From NCBI RefSeq assembly GCF_000247695.1, contig NW_004624782.1:11260233-11324232 (forward strand): a stretch of DNA of 64,000 nt, read 5' to 3'. Under the pieces are notes generated by a model. It worked only from the letters and a program-made list of their open reading frames with translations. It was not told the origin of the DNA and made no database searches. This document shows, one piece after another, positions 11,995 to 22,110 of this stretch. Source of the DNA: Heterocephalus glaber. Its lineage: Eukaryota; Chordata; Mammalia; Rodentia; Bathyergidae. The translations under genes were made by a program, and so were the position numbers. The stretch's first letter is position 1. Every line of letters begins with the position of its first letter.

Positions 11995-12050
11995 TGGCTA
12001 GGATGTAGCTGTGCAAAGGCCTTTGGTTCAATCTCCAGTACAGAAAAAAA
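11995..12050 (+). mobile_element. Degraded ID/tRNA-like SINE fragment
   Basis: The short sequence 'ggctaggatgtagctgtgc' resembles an A-box end and 'ggttcaatctccagtaca' a B-box end, followed by an A-rich tail. Most of the middle is gone. Confidence 0.5.
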
Positions 12051-12160
12051 TACTATCCACACCATCTTGTATCCAATCAAAAAATTACTAGATATGATGA
12101 GAATAGGGAAAATGCACTCCTTGACCCCATGAAATAGCACTCCATATAAATGCGAATGCA

Positions 12161-12300
12161 GGCTGGGCGTGGTGGCACACACCTAGAATCCCACCCAGCA
12201 CTTGGGAGGCTGAGGCAAGAGGATCTCCATGAGTACCATGCCAGCCTGGGCTACATAGTGAGTTCAAGACCAGCCTGAACTGCATAGCCAGACCCTGTCT
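12161..12300 (+). mobile_element. B1 SINE (7SL-derived)
   Basis: Starts 'ggctgggcgtggtggcaca' and ends 'ccagaccctgtctc', with the standard B1/Alu landmarks between ('cacttgggaggctgaggcaa', 'gccagcctgggctacatagt'). A partial internal duplication of the 'agcctgg..ctacatag' segment is visible (about 12243-12290), which matches the duplicated B1 form. A CAA-rich tail follows. Confidence 0.9.
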
Positions 12301-12366
12301 CAACAACAACAACAGCAACAACAACAACAACAGCAACTATATATATATAATATATATATAATATAT
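12301..12366. repeat. (CAA)n and (TA)n microsatellites in SINE tail
   Basis: CAA/CAG units from 12301 to about 12335, then TA units to about 12366. They probably grew out of the A-rich tail of the B1 element just before. Confidence 0.9.
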
Positions 12367-12399
12367 GAATGCACATAACATTAGCCTAGATGCATTGAT

Positions 12400-12775
12400 G
12401 AAATACATTGATGAAATATGTTGACTATGACTATGGCTGATCTCTTGATGTTACTCAAAATCAAATGGTGTTACACCCTGATAATTCTGCCAGAAGTCAA
12501 AAATATCACAAGTTGAAAATGTGTACAATGCTCACATGGCACATGGGCGAGTATCAGTTATTTACCCTCCTGATCATGCAGCCAACTGGGATCTGTGGCT
12601 TTCTGCCACTGCCCAGCATTGCAACAGAAGCCCTTACATACTACATATTGCTCGTCCAGGAAAAGATCCAAATTCAGAATCGCAGTATGGTTTCTACAGA
12701 ATGTGTGTTGCCTTCACACATGGTAAAGAAAAAATCATAACTTGAACCACTGTAAGTCAGAGACCATCTGTACTT
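12400..12775 (+). repeat. Old interspersed repeat, possible DNA transposon end
   Basis: The right end, 'ccactgtaagtcagagacca' at about 12747-12766, resembles the terminal part of old non-autonomous DNA transposons whose ends read 'cgtaagtcg..gatcatctgta'. I cannot find a matching inverted left end, so it is either truncated or misassigned. The frames at 12465-12740 and 12521-12745 fall within it and are not credible genes. Confidence 0.3.
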
Positions 12776-12779
12776 CAAA

Positions 12780-13480
12780 TCAAAAAGTAAATATTTTAAA
12801 AAGAGATTACTTGTGAAAGAATATTATTACATTGGGTTATGACAATGGGTTAATGAGTTTCTTGCCCGGAGGTGTTGGATAATACAGGTGTCTGGATTGA
12901 AAAGGAGAGAATTCAGAATTTAAAGTCACAAATTTAAGAGGAAAAAGTGAAAAGTAAGACATAACAAGCTCTAGCTCCACAATCCAGTGGTAGACTCTCT
13001 GCAAATCCCTAGCTGACTTGCAGCCTCGCAGGCACTGTGGAGGTTTATCATAGTTGAAGAGCGGCTTCTTGTGAAACTTGTGGGCTGATGGACCCCTTAC
13101 CAAAGGTATCTGTTCTTTGCACATAGTTTGGGTTGAGCATAATTTCTGTGCAAATCATGGGATAGCTGTTAATGTAGGTGTGTCGAGTGAGAGGTCTAGA
13201 TGGCCAGACAAAAAAGAGATAGCTGTAATAAAGAATTTCAAACATGTAAACCACTTGCATGACATCCGCACTTGCTGCATACATGGAGGAGATAGATTCT
13301 ATAGTGCGAGTCCAGGGAAGTTCATTGCTAACTACAATAAAATACTACTACTAATACTAATAACAATAACAATTGTGGGAAAAGTAAAACAGAATCCAGA
13401 GGTACTCAAGTATTTCTTCAACCAAAAAGTCACTAGATATGCAAAATTGGAGAGAGGTGAGGCATGCACAGAAAAAACAT
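12780..13480. other. No recognised feature
   Basis: Mixed-composition sequence with opposed short frames (12837-13124 minus, 13078-13500 plus). A triplet-rich patch (ACT/AAT units) lies at about 13337-13372. No gene or known repeat is supported. Confidence 0.3.
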
Positions 13481-13484
13481 CAAC

Positions 13485-14900
13485 CAAAAATGATCCTTAA
13501 TGGGCTCTTATCGTGCATGCAAGAAAGACTTCAAAGCAACTGTTAGAAATATGTTCAAAGAATTAAAGAAAAGTGTGGTAACAGCCAATGGCCAGATGAG
13601 ATATTTAAACAGATAAATGGAAACTATAACCGAGAACCAAAAAGGATTTTAAAGTCGGAGATAATATGAAAAATTCTATAGAAGCGCTCAGTGTGAGGTA
13701 GTAGAAAAAAGTAATTGGTGAACTTAAATGCAGAGGATAAAAATTAGAATTCAAACCTGAAAAGGGGTAGGAGGAGAGAAGTGAGAAAGGGTGAGGGAAA
13801 ACTACCAGAGACAACAGGGAGAGCAAAAAGAAAAGGGCAGGGAGGTGTGAGGGAGAAAGTGGTAGATGATGAAATATTTAATCAGATCCGAGATGCACAA
13901 TGAACCCTAAGGAGAATAAACACAAAGAAAATCACAGTAAATTCACCATGGCAAACTCCAGAAAGCTAAATTAAAGAGAAAAATCTGGAAAGAGCAAGAA
14001 GAAATGTAGATTGCATTCAGGTGAAGAAAAATATGATTAGTGACTGACTTCACAAGTCAAACAACAAAGACTTAAAAGAAACGACATACTCAAAATGCTG
14101 GAAAAAGAAAACCAAATAAAACTAACTAAGATCTCTATAGGTAGCAAAACTGTCCCTTGAGAAAGAAAAGAAAAGCATTTCTAGATTATCTTTCAATAGA
14201 TACTAATGAACATCCTTCAAGTGAAAGGGAAATCTCTCCAGGTGGCAACTCAGATATCAAGGAAACAAAGAACAAAGACAAAGAGCACCAGAAATGGTAA
14301 GTATATTCATAGATAAAAAGACTATCTATATTTTCTCTTTTCATTTCTTAATTTGTTTAGAAGTTATTAACTGTTTAAAGCAAAATGTTAATACTATATT
14401 GATGGGTGAACATGCACGTATATGTTATATAGACAGAAACGTTGACATACAGCTGGGAGAAATGAAACTATAGAGATACAGGCTCTGCTATCTTATCATA
14501 AGTAATTCAGCATTAATTTTAAATAGATTATGATTGTTCTAAGTACACATGACAAATGATAGAGCACTTATTTAATTCAAAGAATACGTATAAAATGTCA
14601 AATAATAAATTAAAATAGTTTGTTAAAATGTTTATTTTACATAAAGGCAAAGATAGCAGAAAAGAGAAAAGAAGTGTAAAAATTGAAAATAACAAACTTA
14701 AGTCAAAAATAAAAGTCCACTTGCATTAAATCTGAACCTAAGGAACCCATTAAAAATCCTAGTTAAATGGCAGAAGTTGCCAGACTATGTTCTATAAAGT
14801 CAGGTTCAGCAGGAATATATCTAAGAGGATTGCATTTTAAATTCAAAGGTGTAATTGATCGTAATAAAAAGATGAAGAAAAAAGACATACCATGCAAAAA
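13485..14900 (+). mobile_element. HAL1/LINE-1 ORF1-type relic and 3' part
   Basis: The A-rich plus strand follows the order seen in HAL1 or old L1 ORF1 ends: an 'actccagaaagctaa' region, a 'gaaagagcaagaagaaatg' region, then a 'catccttcaagtgaaaggga' region and 'gagcaccagaaatggtaag', then a T-rich segment and 'ctgtttaaagcaaaatgtta'. That last order is characteristic of HAL1/L1 3' ends. All frames are broken. Confidence 0.6.
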
Positions 14901-14929
14901 GTTTAAGTAGAAATGCTAGAATGGCTACA

Positions 14930-15440
14930 ATGTAATAATTTGAGCTAAAATGGATTGCATGCAACGGAGTTTATTAGTGACATAGATGGACCTGCCATAC
15001 TAGAAACATCCCAGATATCCATAAATAGGTTACTGGATAAAAATTATTATATCCAATATTACACAATCTCTTGGAAATAAAAAGGAATGAATATATCTTA
15101 TATGCACATAGATGAATCTCAAAAGTATGCAAAGCAAAATAAAGCAAGATAGAAAAGAGTCTGTACTGTTTGATTGTATCCATATAAAGATGGACAAGAC
15201 AAATCTAATCCCTAGTGACAGAAACCAATTTAGTGTTTCCCTGGGGTGGATGGGAAATTTACAGGAAATGACCCAAGGAAACTTTCCTACAGAGATAAAA
15301 ATATTCACTATTTGATTGAAATGGCCATTGTTTGAGTGTGTATACTTGTCCATTATAATCAATATGTGTATTTAAAGTGTTTGCATTTCGTTGTATATAA
15401 ATGATTTCTCAAATGGGTGTATTTAAAAAATAGATAATAT
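14930..15440 (+). mobile_element. LINE-1 3'-end fragment
   Basis: Shows the L1 3' motif order: 'cccagatatccataaatagg', 'tggataaaaattattatatc', 'ggaatgaatatatctt', 'tgaatctcaaaagtatgcaa', then a block resembling 'gtttccctggggtggatggg', and an ending with 'gtgtatttaaa' repeats. It is old and inactive. Confidence 0.75.
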
Positions 15441-15654
15441 TGCCCTTCTGAATGTGATTTATCATGCTTTTAATTTTTTAGTATCAGTTGAGTTTTTTCC
15501 ACTATGGACTCCATCATTTCCTTTCGGAAAATGTACAATGTTGCTAGTATATGGACTGTAAAACACCTCATGGCAATTTTTTTCAAAGCAATGTACATTG
15601 ACTCAAAAAGAGCTTTCATACTTGAATATCATAATTATCAAATACTGGAAATTT

Positions 15655-15900
15655 CATGTTTCAATCATATAGTTGTGTGTGTATGTTTCTGTAGGTGATC
15701 CAGAAGTCTGTTTTTAAGGCTTGTTTTCTCATTCCCACGCAGGGGGCGGGGGGGTGTGCTTCTGGTGCCCGCGGGGCTCACCTTCTCTGCCCTAGGAGCT
15801 TGGGACGGTGGTGGGGGAGCTTCCTTCCGAGTTCTTGGACCTGCTCAGCTTCTCTCGTGTATGTATGTTTCAATCACACAGCATGTGTGTGTGGTGCATG
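15655..15900. repeat. GC-rich insert flanked by a near-direct repeat
   Basis: A roughly 30-bp segment (15655-15685, 'catgtttcaatcatatag' then TG-rich) recurs at about 15863-15894 ('tatgtttcaatcacacag' then TG-rich). Between them lies a GC-rich patch (about 15735-15850) that contrasts with its AT-rich surroundings and holds an isolated open frame. The source of the insert is unknown. Confidence 0.55.
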
Positions 15901-16314
15901 TGTGTATGAGAGATGTCACATAATGCACCAGGAGTGATGTACAATTTTAATGAGTAGCAGTATTTGTTACTATGATATCTAAATGCTGATGTTGTCAATT
16001 GAGGCTCTCATGATCTGAACGGATTCTTTTAAATCAGTGTTTCTCACTACTCCCTCTGCCCACTACTCCCTCTTTGGTCTCCAAATATTGCATAAGCTTT
16101 CAAATTTCTGTATGCCTGTGTGTATCCTCTCACCTATGATGCCTGTCTTTCCTTCTGAAACCCTGCTATGAATGGTCCTTCTACTGTAGTCTTGTAGCAC
16201 CTAATTCTTTCCTCTTACTCATTCTCATTTCATGGTAATATAGTCTGCCTCCATTTGTGTCTTTCTCTAATATGCAATGATAGATTTCTACAAAGCAGAG
16301 TTTGCTCCTTTTAT

Positions 16315-16434
16315 CCAGTGTCAATTACTTTTTTTTTTTTTTTGGTGCCAGGGATTGAATTTGGGACCTTGCACTTGTGAGGCAGGTGGCAGCACCACTG
16401 AGCTAAATCCCTGGCCCCAGTGTCAATTACTTTT
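16315..16434 (-). mobile_element. tRNA-derived SINE with target-site duplication
   Basis: Inverted tRNA-like SINE. The T tail is at 16329-16343, then 'ggtgccagggattgaattt' (complement of the 3' end and B box) through to 'ctgagctaaatccctggcc' (complement of the A box and 5' end). The bordering sequence ccagtgtcaattac recurs at 16315-16328 and 16417-16430, followed by T-rich bases at each site. That duplication proves retrotransposition and shows the copy is fairly recent. Confidence 0.92.
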
Positions 16435-16642
16435 GAAATATTCAGTAAATATTTCCTAGGTTTACCTATGCTCTGTTGCAGTAAGTCAAGTTTAGTCATT
16501 CAATAAATACATATTTGGGATTTAGGTATGTGTCAGACCATGATGAAAAATGATACCATTCCTATATATGTATAACTTTTAATGAATATTATGAAATAAA
16601 AATATGAGAGAAGTAAGATGATGCCCAATGATACTCATTGTT

Positions 16643-17040
16643 ACAGATTAGATCTAGGATGTTCCTCAAAAGCCTCATGTGTTCAGAAGTGGGACTTTTG
16701 GAAGGTGATTGGATCATGGGTCACTGTATCCAACAATGGATTAATCCTCTGATGTGTTCATAGCTGAATGCGCTGTTAGGAGGAGGCTGCTCAGAAGAGG
16801 CGGGTCTCTGGGGTGTGACTGGGAAAGGCTCATCTCCCCCCTGGCTCCTCTTTGCCCTCTCCTTCCTGGTGCCATGACCTGAGCAGCTCTCCTTCATCAG
16901 ACCCTCTGCCATGACCTTCCTACCTATGCTTTCCTTCCGAAAGCATAGCCAATTGAGACCGCTCCTCCTGTAATGGTATGGGTGTTGGGTATGTTGTCCC
17001 AGTACCTGGAGAAAGTGACTAAGACACTGGCCCTTGCGTA
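16643..17040 (+). mobile_element. MaLR-type solo LTR, copy 1
   Basis: Reads in the order of an ERVL-MaLR LTR: 'ttcctcaaaagcctcatgtg', 'gaaggtgattggatcatggg', 'ctgttaggaggaggctgctc', a 'gccatgacctgagcagctct' block, then 'agaaagtgactaagacactg' near the end. Copies at 18.06 and 31.76 kb share this order. No internal retroviral region is present, so it is a solo LTR or an LTR-only remnant. It is non-coding. Confidence 0.75.
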
Positions 17041-17088
17041 TTTGTATGGTACCATTTCTAACAAATAGAAACACACCACAGTCTCTGA

Positions 17089-17310
17089 GATGTTGCATCC
17101 AAGATTAGGTCATAATAAGATTGCACTTTCTGTCTTGTGTATTCTCTCTTCTTTCTTTTTGGACTGTATGCTTTCAGGAAGACTAGCTGCCAAGTCATGT
17201 GGCAATCCACAAAGAAGCCCATGTCCGTGGTCTGTGAGCAGAACTTCTAAGGTTTGCAGGTCCTCCATGAGAGGACCATGTTTTAGGTTCTGCAGAGCTA
17301 GAACCAGTAA
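17089..17310 (+). mobile_element. MLT1-like LTR fragment
   Basis: 'gattaggtcataataagat', 'ctgtatgctttcaggaagac', 'tagctgccaagtcatgtggc' and 'cccatgtccgtggtctgtga' parallel the interior of MLT1-type LTRs ('aggtcataaaa..', 'ggaagccagctgccatgt'). Only the central part is recognisable. Confidence 0.5.
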
Positions 17311-17800
17311 GAGATAAAGATCTAAGTGATATGGGCACAAGAAGGGGGTTTACCAGGGGATTGTCTTGGAGCACACAATTGTGCATGCTGAGAAGACCCA
17401 CAACAGGCTGTCTGAAAGCTGGGGAGCCAGAGAAGCTAGTAACATGGCTCAGTCCAGTTCTGCAGGCCTCAGAAACAAGGAAGCAATGGTTCAACTCTCA
17501 GCCTAAGACAAAGGACTGAAAGCTCAAGTCGTGAAGTCCTAGTGTCAGAGAATGTGGAGTTCTGATGTCCAAAGGACGAGGGAGTGACTAATCCCTTCCA
17601 GAGCAAGTAAGGGTGCCCCAGATTCAGAAAAGAGCATGAATTCACATTCCCTCTGCCTTTTGTTCTCACCAGACCACTGAACCTTGTGCTCCTCTGCCCA
17701 TTAAGGACAAGTCTTCCTCACTCAGTCCACTGACTTACATGCCAGTGTTTTCCAGAAACATTCCCATAGACACACCCAAAAGTCATGCTTTACTAACTAA
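17311..17800 (-). mobile_element. LTR-type repeat, inverted, family unresolved
   Basis: The order 'cccacaacaggctgtctgaa', 'agctggggagccagagaagc', a 'ctcaagtcgtgaagtcctag' block, 'gtggagttctgatgtccaaa' and 'tcccatagacacacccaaa' is that of a common mammalian ERVL-class LTR read in antisense. I do not trust my memory for its exact subfamily name. Confidence 0.5.
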
Positions 17801-18062
17801 CATAGGTATTCCTTAATTTAGTCAAGTAGACACCTGGAATTCATCATCACGATTCTGTCCCTAGTCAACTTATCACCCATATACATCTATGTAAACCACA
17901 CTTAATTTCCAAACAAAGACAATAACAAGGAAATCATTCCACTTAACAGGAAGCAATGACCCTGTGTGTCACCAGAAACCGTACTGTAGTGAGATCTTCC
18001 AGGGAAGAAGAGGTAACTCTGTTGAGTGATTTTGCACTTTTGGTACCCTATAACTTGAGTAC

Positions 18063-18427
18063 TGTAATGGTTTATATCTGGTTGCCCCTAAGACCCTCAG
18101 AAGTTCATCAGTAGGGCTTTTGGAAGGTGACTGGATTATCTGGCTTGCAAATGACTTGCTGTTAGGAGGCAGTGCCTGGTTGGAAGAGGCAGGTCACTGG
18201 GGGTGTGGCCTGGAAGAGTTTGTCTTCCACCCCTTCTTCTGTCCTTGCCCTCTGCTTCCTGTCTGCCATGCTGTAAGCAGCATTCCTGAGCTATATCCTG
18301 TGCCATGCCACCCTGCCTGGGAACCAGCTGACTATGACTGAAGCTGCAAATCATGAGCCAAAATGAACCTCTCCTCCTTCAAGTTATAAATGTTGGGCAT
18401 TTCAGCAGTGAGAAAGTGACTAAGACA
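18063..18427 (+). mobile_element. MaLR-type solo LTR, copy 2
   Basis: Same block order as the copy at 16,643: 'actgtaatggtttatatctg', 'ggaaggtgactggattatc', 'gttaggaggcagtgcctggt', 'cactgggggtgtggcctgga', 'atcatgagccaaaatgaacc' and 'gagaaagtgactaagaca'. The copy is nearly full length. Confidence 0.8.
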
Positions 18428-18453
18428 AAGACTATAATGTAAAATTAACATCA

Positions 18454-18611
18454 CAGTTGTGAGCTGCATAAACATGTCTAAGACAAGAAAGGTATGAGAT
18501 GATGGTACCATGGTTGGTATGTGTGTGTGCTCTATGATGTTCACATAATGATAAGCTCACCTAACAATGCATCTTTCACAAACATGCCCCTTGGTAAGTG
18601 ACACATGACTG
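18454..18611. mobile_element. Tigger-type non-autonomous DNA transposon
   Basis: The left end (cagttgtgagctgcataaac) and the reverse complement of the right end (cagtcatgtgtcacttacca) are approximate inverted repeats. The interior contains 'gctctatgatgttcacataa' and 'cacctaacaatgcatctttc', blocks I associate with Tigger-class (TcMar) MITEs. At about 158 bp it has no transposase and must have been mobilised in trans. Confidence 0.55.
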
Positions 18612-19330
18612 TACTTGAGCACTGATATAAAGTTAATAAACTTTACATTATATGATAAAAGAGTAAGAGAGGAAAGAAAAACATTTGCTCAATATGTATG
18701 TTTGTGTGGTATGCACACACACAAATGCATTCTTAAGGAAAGAGGAAGAAATAATCATGATAATTACAGTCCTCACTTCAGTAACTGGCTGTGTTGCAGC
18801 TGCTATTTATAACTACCTTCTACTACCCATTTTGTAGTCCCTTTGCCTTGATTCTTTATCTGGCAGGGTGACCCAAAGCTTCATTCTCGAAGGGTCTGGG
18901 TCATTCACAGTCCTGCCTGGATTGAGTTGTTTTAGTTTCTCATTAACCCTAACCATAGACACCATGATTCTGTAAAGAATCTTCTGTACTCCAGATTCAT
19001 TCTTCCTCACTTCCATTATGGTATAGCAGTTCAATTTCCCCTTGGTAATCTGACTCAATAACTCTGACCAATATCATAACTCTTTTCTTCCTTCCAACTC
19101 TGTTAGAAGGAATGAAATGGCATTGCATTGGAGATTAATTTCTAATACATGAATTTTTGGAGATACATTTTAAACCACAGCTCCCCTGTTTCCCAGTCAA
19201 ATCCTGATTTGGCTGTGGTCTTGGCCATTACCTCCATTGCATCCTAGCAGAGCCCCTGAGCCAGAGCTAGCCCGCTGAGCTGTTTTGGGGTGAAGCAGTA
19301 GGTAGTTAATACAATAAATCAGCATACTTT
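18612..19330. other. Unassigned sequence, possible old LTR
   Basis: The part at about 18840-19060 ('tctggcagggtgacccaaag', 'gtctgggtcattcacagtcc', 'tttctcattaaccctaacca') looks like repeat-derived text of an old LTR type, but I cannot name it. The remainder is unremarkable. No credible gene. Confidence 0.25.
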
Positions 19331-19334
19331 AAAT

Positions 19335-19520
19335 GCGGCAGTTATAAAAGGCCTCCAGAAGGGGTGACATTTGAACTGAATCCTGAAAAATAAAGAATTT
19401 TCTAAGAAAAGTATCCCAAGCAGCAGTAATAATACCAAAAGGGAAGGTTATGTGAAGACGACTTAAGAGGCCCAAAGTGGTGAACAAGGGAAGGAACAAT
19501 GTGATATAAGATTTTAAGCA
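19335..19520 (+). repeat. L2-like LINE fragment
   Basis: 'ggggtgacatttgaactgaa' followed by 'aagtatcccaagcagcagta', then a 'ggcccaaagtggtgaacaag' block parallels L2/CR1-type sequence in which an increase in size, an identification phase and a weight phase are reported in fixed order. It is old and partial. Confidence 0.45.
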
Positions 19521-19611
19521 TCAGTTGAAGGTCAAACCCTCCAAGAGCTTCCAGGGTCATTTGGTTAAAAATTTATTAAATGTTTGTACAGAAAATGTCA
19601 CATGGTGTCTT

Positions 19612-19728
19612 AAAAGTGAATGATGTAGGCCAGGGATTTAGCTCAGTGGTTCTGCCTTAGGCCTCGAAAGCACAAAGTCCTGTGTTTGATCCCTGGTACC
19701 AAAAAAAAAAAAAAAGTGAATGATGTAG
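19612..19728 (+). mobile_element. tRNA-derived SINE with 17-bp duplication
   Basis: The body (19629-19700) carries 'ggatttagctcagtgg' as A box and 'gtttgatccc' as B-box end, then about 15 A. The flanking sequence aaaagtgaatgatgtag is present at 19612-19628 and at 19712-19728, a clear target-site duplication. Its central stretch differs from the other copies ('ccttaggcctcgaaagc'), so it may represent a sequence variant. Confidence 0.93.
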
Positions 19729-19743
19729 AATTTAAGCTTTAAG

Positions 19744-19857
19744 AGTTTTGTTCTAGGGGCCAGAGATTTAGCTCAGTGGTTCCACCGCCTGCCTTGCAAG
19801 TGCAAAGACCCAAGTTTGATCCCCGGTACCAAAAAAAAAAAAATAGTTTTGTTCTAG
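19744..19857 (+). mobile_element. tRNA-derived SINE with 13-bp duplication
   Basis: The body begins 'ggggccagagatttagctc' and ends 'gatccccggtacc', followed by 13 A and a T. The flanking agttttgttctag occurs at 19744-19756 and 19845-19857. It lies about 20 bp after the preceding copy in the same orientation; each has its own duplication, so they arose by two separate events. Confidence 0.93.
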
Positions 19858-20279
19858 AAAAAAATATTGCAACAGACCAAATCAAAAACAGGATAAGCAA
19901 TCAGTAGCTCATTACTGATGGGTCAGGCAAAGTGTACTGTAGGTTTTTCCAAGATTATTTGAGAAGAGGGAAAGAAAAGTAAATGTTTCAAATTTGTTTT
20001 ATAGGTAGAATCTACAGACAAGCTTATTTGTTGACCATTCAGTTGAATTGAATCAAATGTCTAGTGGAAAAATTGATTGAAGTTTAAAAATTTAGTGATT
20101 AAATCTCAACAAAAAGTTGGCAGCATGGAGTTCATATATTTGTCTCCAAGTCTTAGTTTTAAGAAGAAGTAAAGGCCAAGAGTGTGTGAAGGACAATAGG
20201 TAGAGCCTCATGAGTACGAATGTGTCACTTGACTCCAAGCAATGGAATTTCATGCCTTTTTTCTCACTTTTTGTTGATC

Positions 20280-20945
20280 TGGGCTCTGCCTTTGATCTTT
20301 GTTCTCTCTTTGTTCTACATCCTTAGTTCCAGCCCACTGTGATCTTCATTTCCTGATCTCAACACAGGAATCTATATTTAGATATGATTTCATAGCTTAT
20401 ATATTAAATAAAGCAACTTGCATTTTTTCCAGATACATTACAGCATTTTTATTCATCTGGGCCCTTCTAAGGTCATACTCAAGGCCTGCTTTCCTCCATC
20501 TTCAGCTCAATGGGCTATTCTGCTCACTCCAGCTAGCAGGGTCAATGGCCTTTCCTCCTCTGTACCTCTGTGTCTTCCTCTTTCCCATATGACAGCACAT
20601 TCTCAGAATGTTTTCTGCTAACCTGGTTCATGTACTGAATACACCTCCAAACCGCAACTCCCATGCTAGGGTCTGGGAAGATTTTCCTCATCACTACCTT
20701 TAAACAGTCCATAGCTTCTTCAGCTTATACTCAACATTGGTTTAGTCCAATATTATAAATATGCATATGCACAGAAAGTATGCACGTGTGTGAATTCTGC
20801 CATGAGATTATAAATTAGAGTGTATACATCTGTATCCCACACTTCAGTGCTACAATGAGAGCCCTCAAAGGAAAAACTATGCATGATGTCTTTATCCTCA
20901 GTATACTAATAGTGACCTGGCAAAAACAATGTCTGATGAATGAAT
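20280..20945 (+). repeat. L2 LINE fragments
   Basis: The segment 20320-20620 has the L2 3' features (a 'ctcccttccatcttcag' analogue, a 'ttctgctcactccagc' analogue and C+T-rich text). The terminal part at 20860-20945 ends in 'gatgaatgaatg', the usual L2 3' end. Coding capacity is gone. Confidence 0.45.
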
Positions 20946-21660
20946 GCAGGAAAAGATAGAGGCAGCATACAAGGGAGAAACACAAAAGCACTGAGGATGA
21001 GAGTTACAGTTCTTTGGTTGGTGCGCACGTGAACACTGAGAAATCCTGAGGCACGGTCCCTGTGGCTGGCAGGCCTGTTCTGTAGTGTCCTGGGGGAAAG
21101 AGGTTGTGCTTAGCTGTACCAGTTCACTCCAGCCTTTAGCTACAGGTCAGGATAGGACTGACTCAGGGCTGGGCCTACAGGGCAAAGGGGTGGACTCCTC
21201 AATAAGTCACCGTGAATGTTTAGGGGAACACAAAGTCTGTTAGGGAACACTGGGTAGTATCAAAGTGGCAAGAGCTATTCCATCTCTTTCACACCTTGAG
21301 CCTTTTCCTAGGAGTAGTGGCGTGATGGATGGGTAGAAGGGTAGCGATCTCTTTCAGCACCAAGGACAGATCCCTGTCCTGCCTAGTCTATCCAAGGAGC
21401 TACGTCAAGAGAAGACCACTTGAAAGAAAATGGAGCACTGCTAAAGCAATGGGAAGCTGGGAGCTGCTAAGTCACCATGGGAGAGTGAGAGGTGCCTTTG
21501 ATGGAGATGGCAGTATTTACATCTATATTTGGGGCAGTGATTACAAGATAAAGGCAGGGAGGATCCAAAATAATCTGTGATTGATTCTGAAGAAAGGAGG
21601 CAGCAGGTGGGGGAAAAAGACATCTGTAATAAAAAAAAAAAAAAAAAGAACTGCTTTCTT
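20946..21660. other. Unassigned sequence ending in an A tract
   Basis: Contains a plus-strand frame at 21329-21580 (83 codons) without recognisable domain. It ends with an aataaa-type signal running straight into a 17-18 A tract at about 21631-21650. That arrangement could be the 3' end of a retrocopied transcript, but no parent gene is recognised and no flanking duplication was found. Confidence 0.3.
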
Positions 21661-21989
21661 TTTCCAGAGTGGGCTGCTACCTGTCATGCTGAAACTTTGT
21701 GAAAATCTCAGAGAAATCTCAATTCCAGAGGGAAATCAAATGATGTCCATTTAGCTTTTATTTTAATTTTTTCAAGTATATCAGGTCATGTTGCTGTAAA
21801 ATCATGCCATTAACAGATTTGTACATACAAATCACAAGCATGTCAGATTCTGCTGGTTTGAGCATTGATGTGCATTCCAACTGGAAGAGTGCTCTTCTAG
21901 AGTTTTTCTCAAAAGCAGCTGTGTTCATGTCCAAAGAGTCAACAAGCCAGAGAGAAGATAATTTTTTTTGTTTTGCAGAACTACAATCA

Positions 21990-22110
21990 ACTAGACATGA
22001 TACTAAATGTTTCATGCACTGGTGTCTCATTTTACATTTTACGTATCCATGAAGTGGATATCACTTTCTTGTGCTATAAAATAAGCAAGGCAGAGAGAGA
22101 TTTGTGACAT
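21990..22110 (-). repeat. MIR SINE fragment, inverted
   Basis: 'gtctcattttacattttacg', 'aagtggatatcactttcttg' and 'aaataagcaaggcagagag' follow the inverted MIR order (tail, core, then the paired-counts region). It is short and diverged. Confidence 0.45.

Noticed and set aside
11484..12182. 232-codon minus-strand frame with poly-proline and serine runs
   Set aside because: Spans a pyrimidine tract, a SINE, a purine triplet repeat and the N gap. It is an artefact of simple repeats.
11735..12366. CRISPR-like array
   Set aside because: The repeats are simple triplets and dinucleotides without spacers, in mammalian DNA.
18063..18427. Conserved exon, because similar text recurs at 16.6 and 31.8 kb
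   Set aside because: The recurrence in both orientations and the block order identify a dispersed MaLR LTR family.
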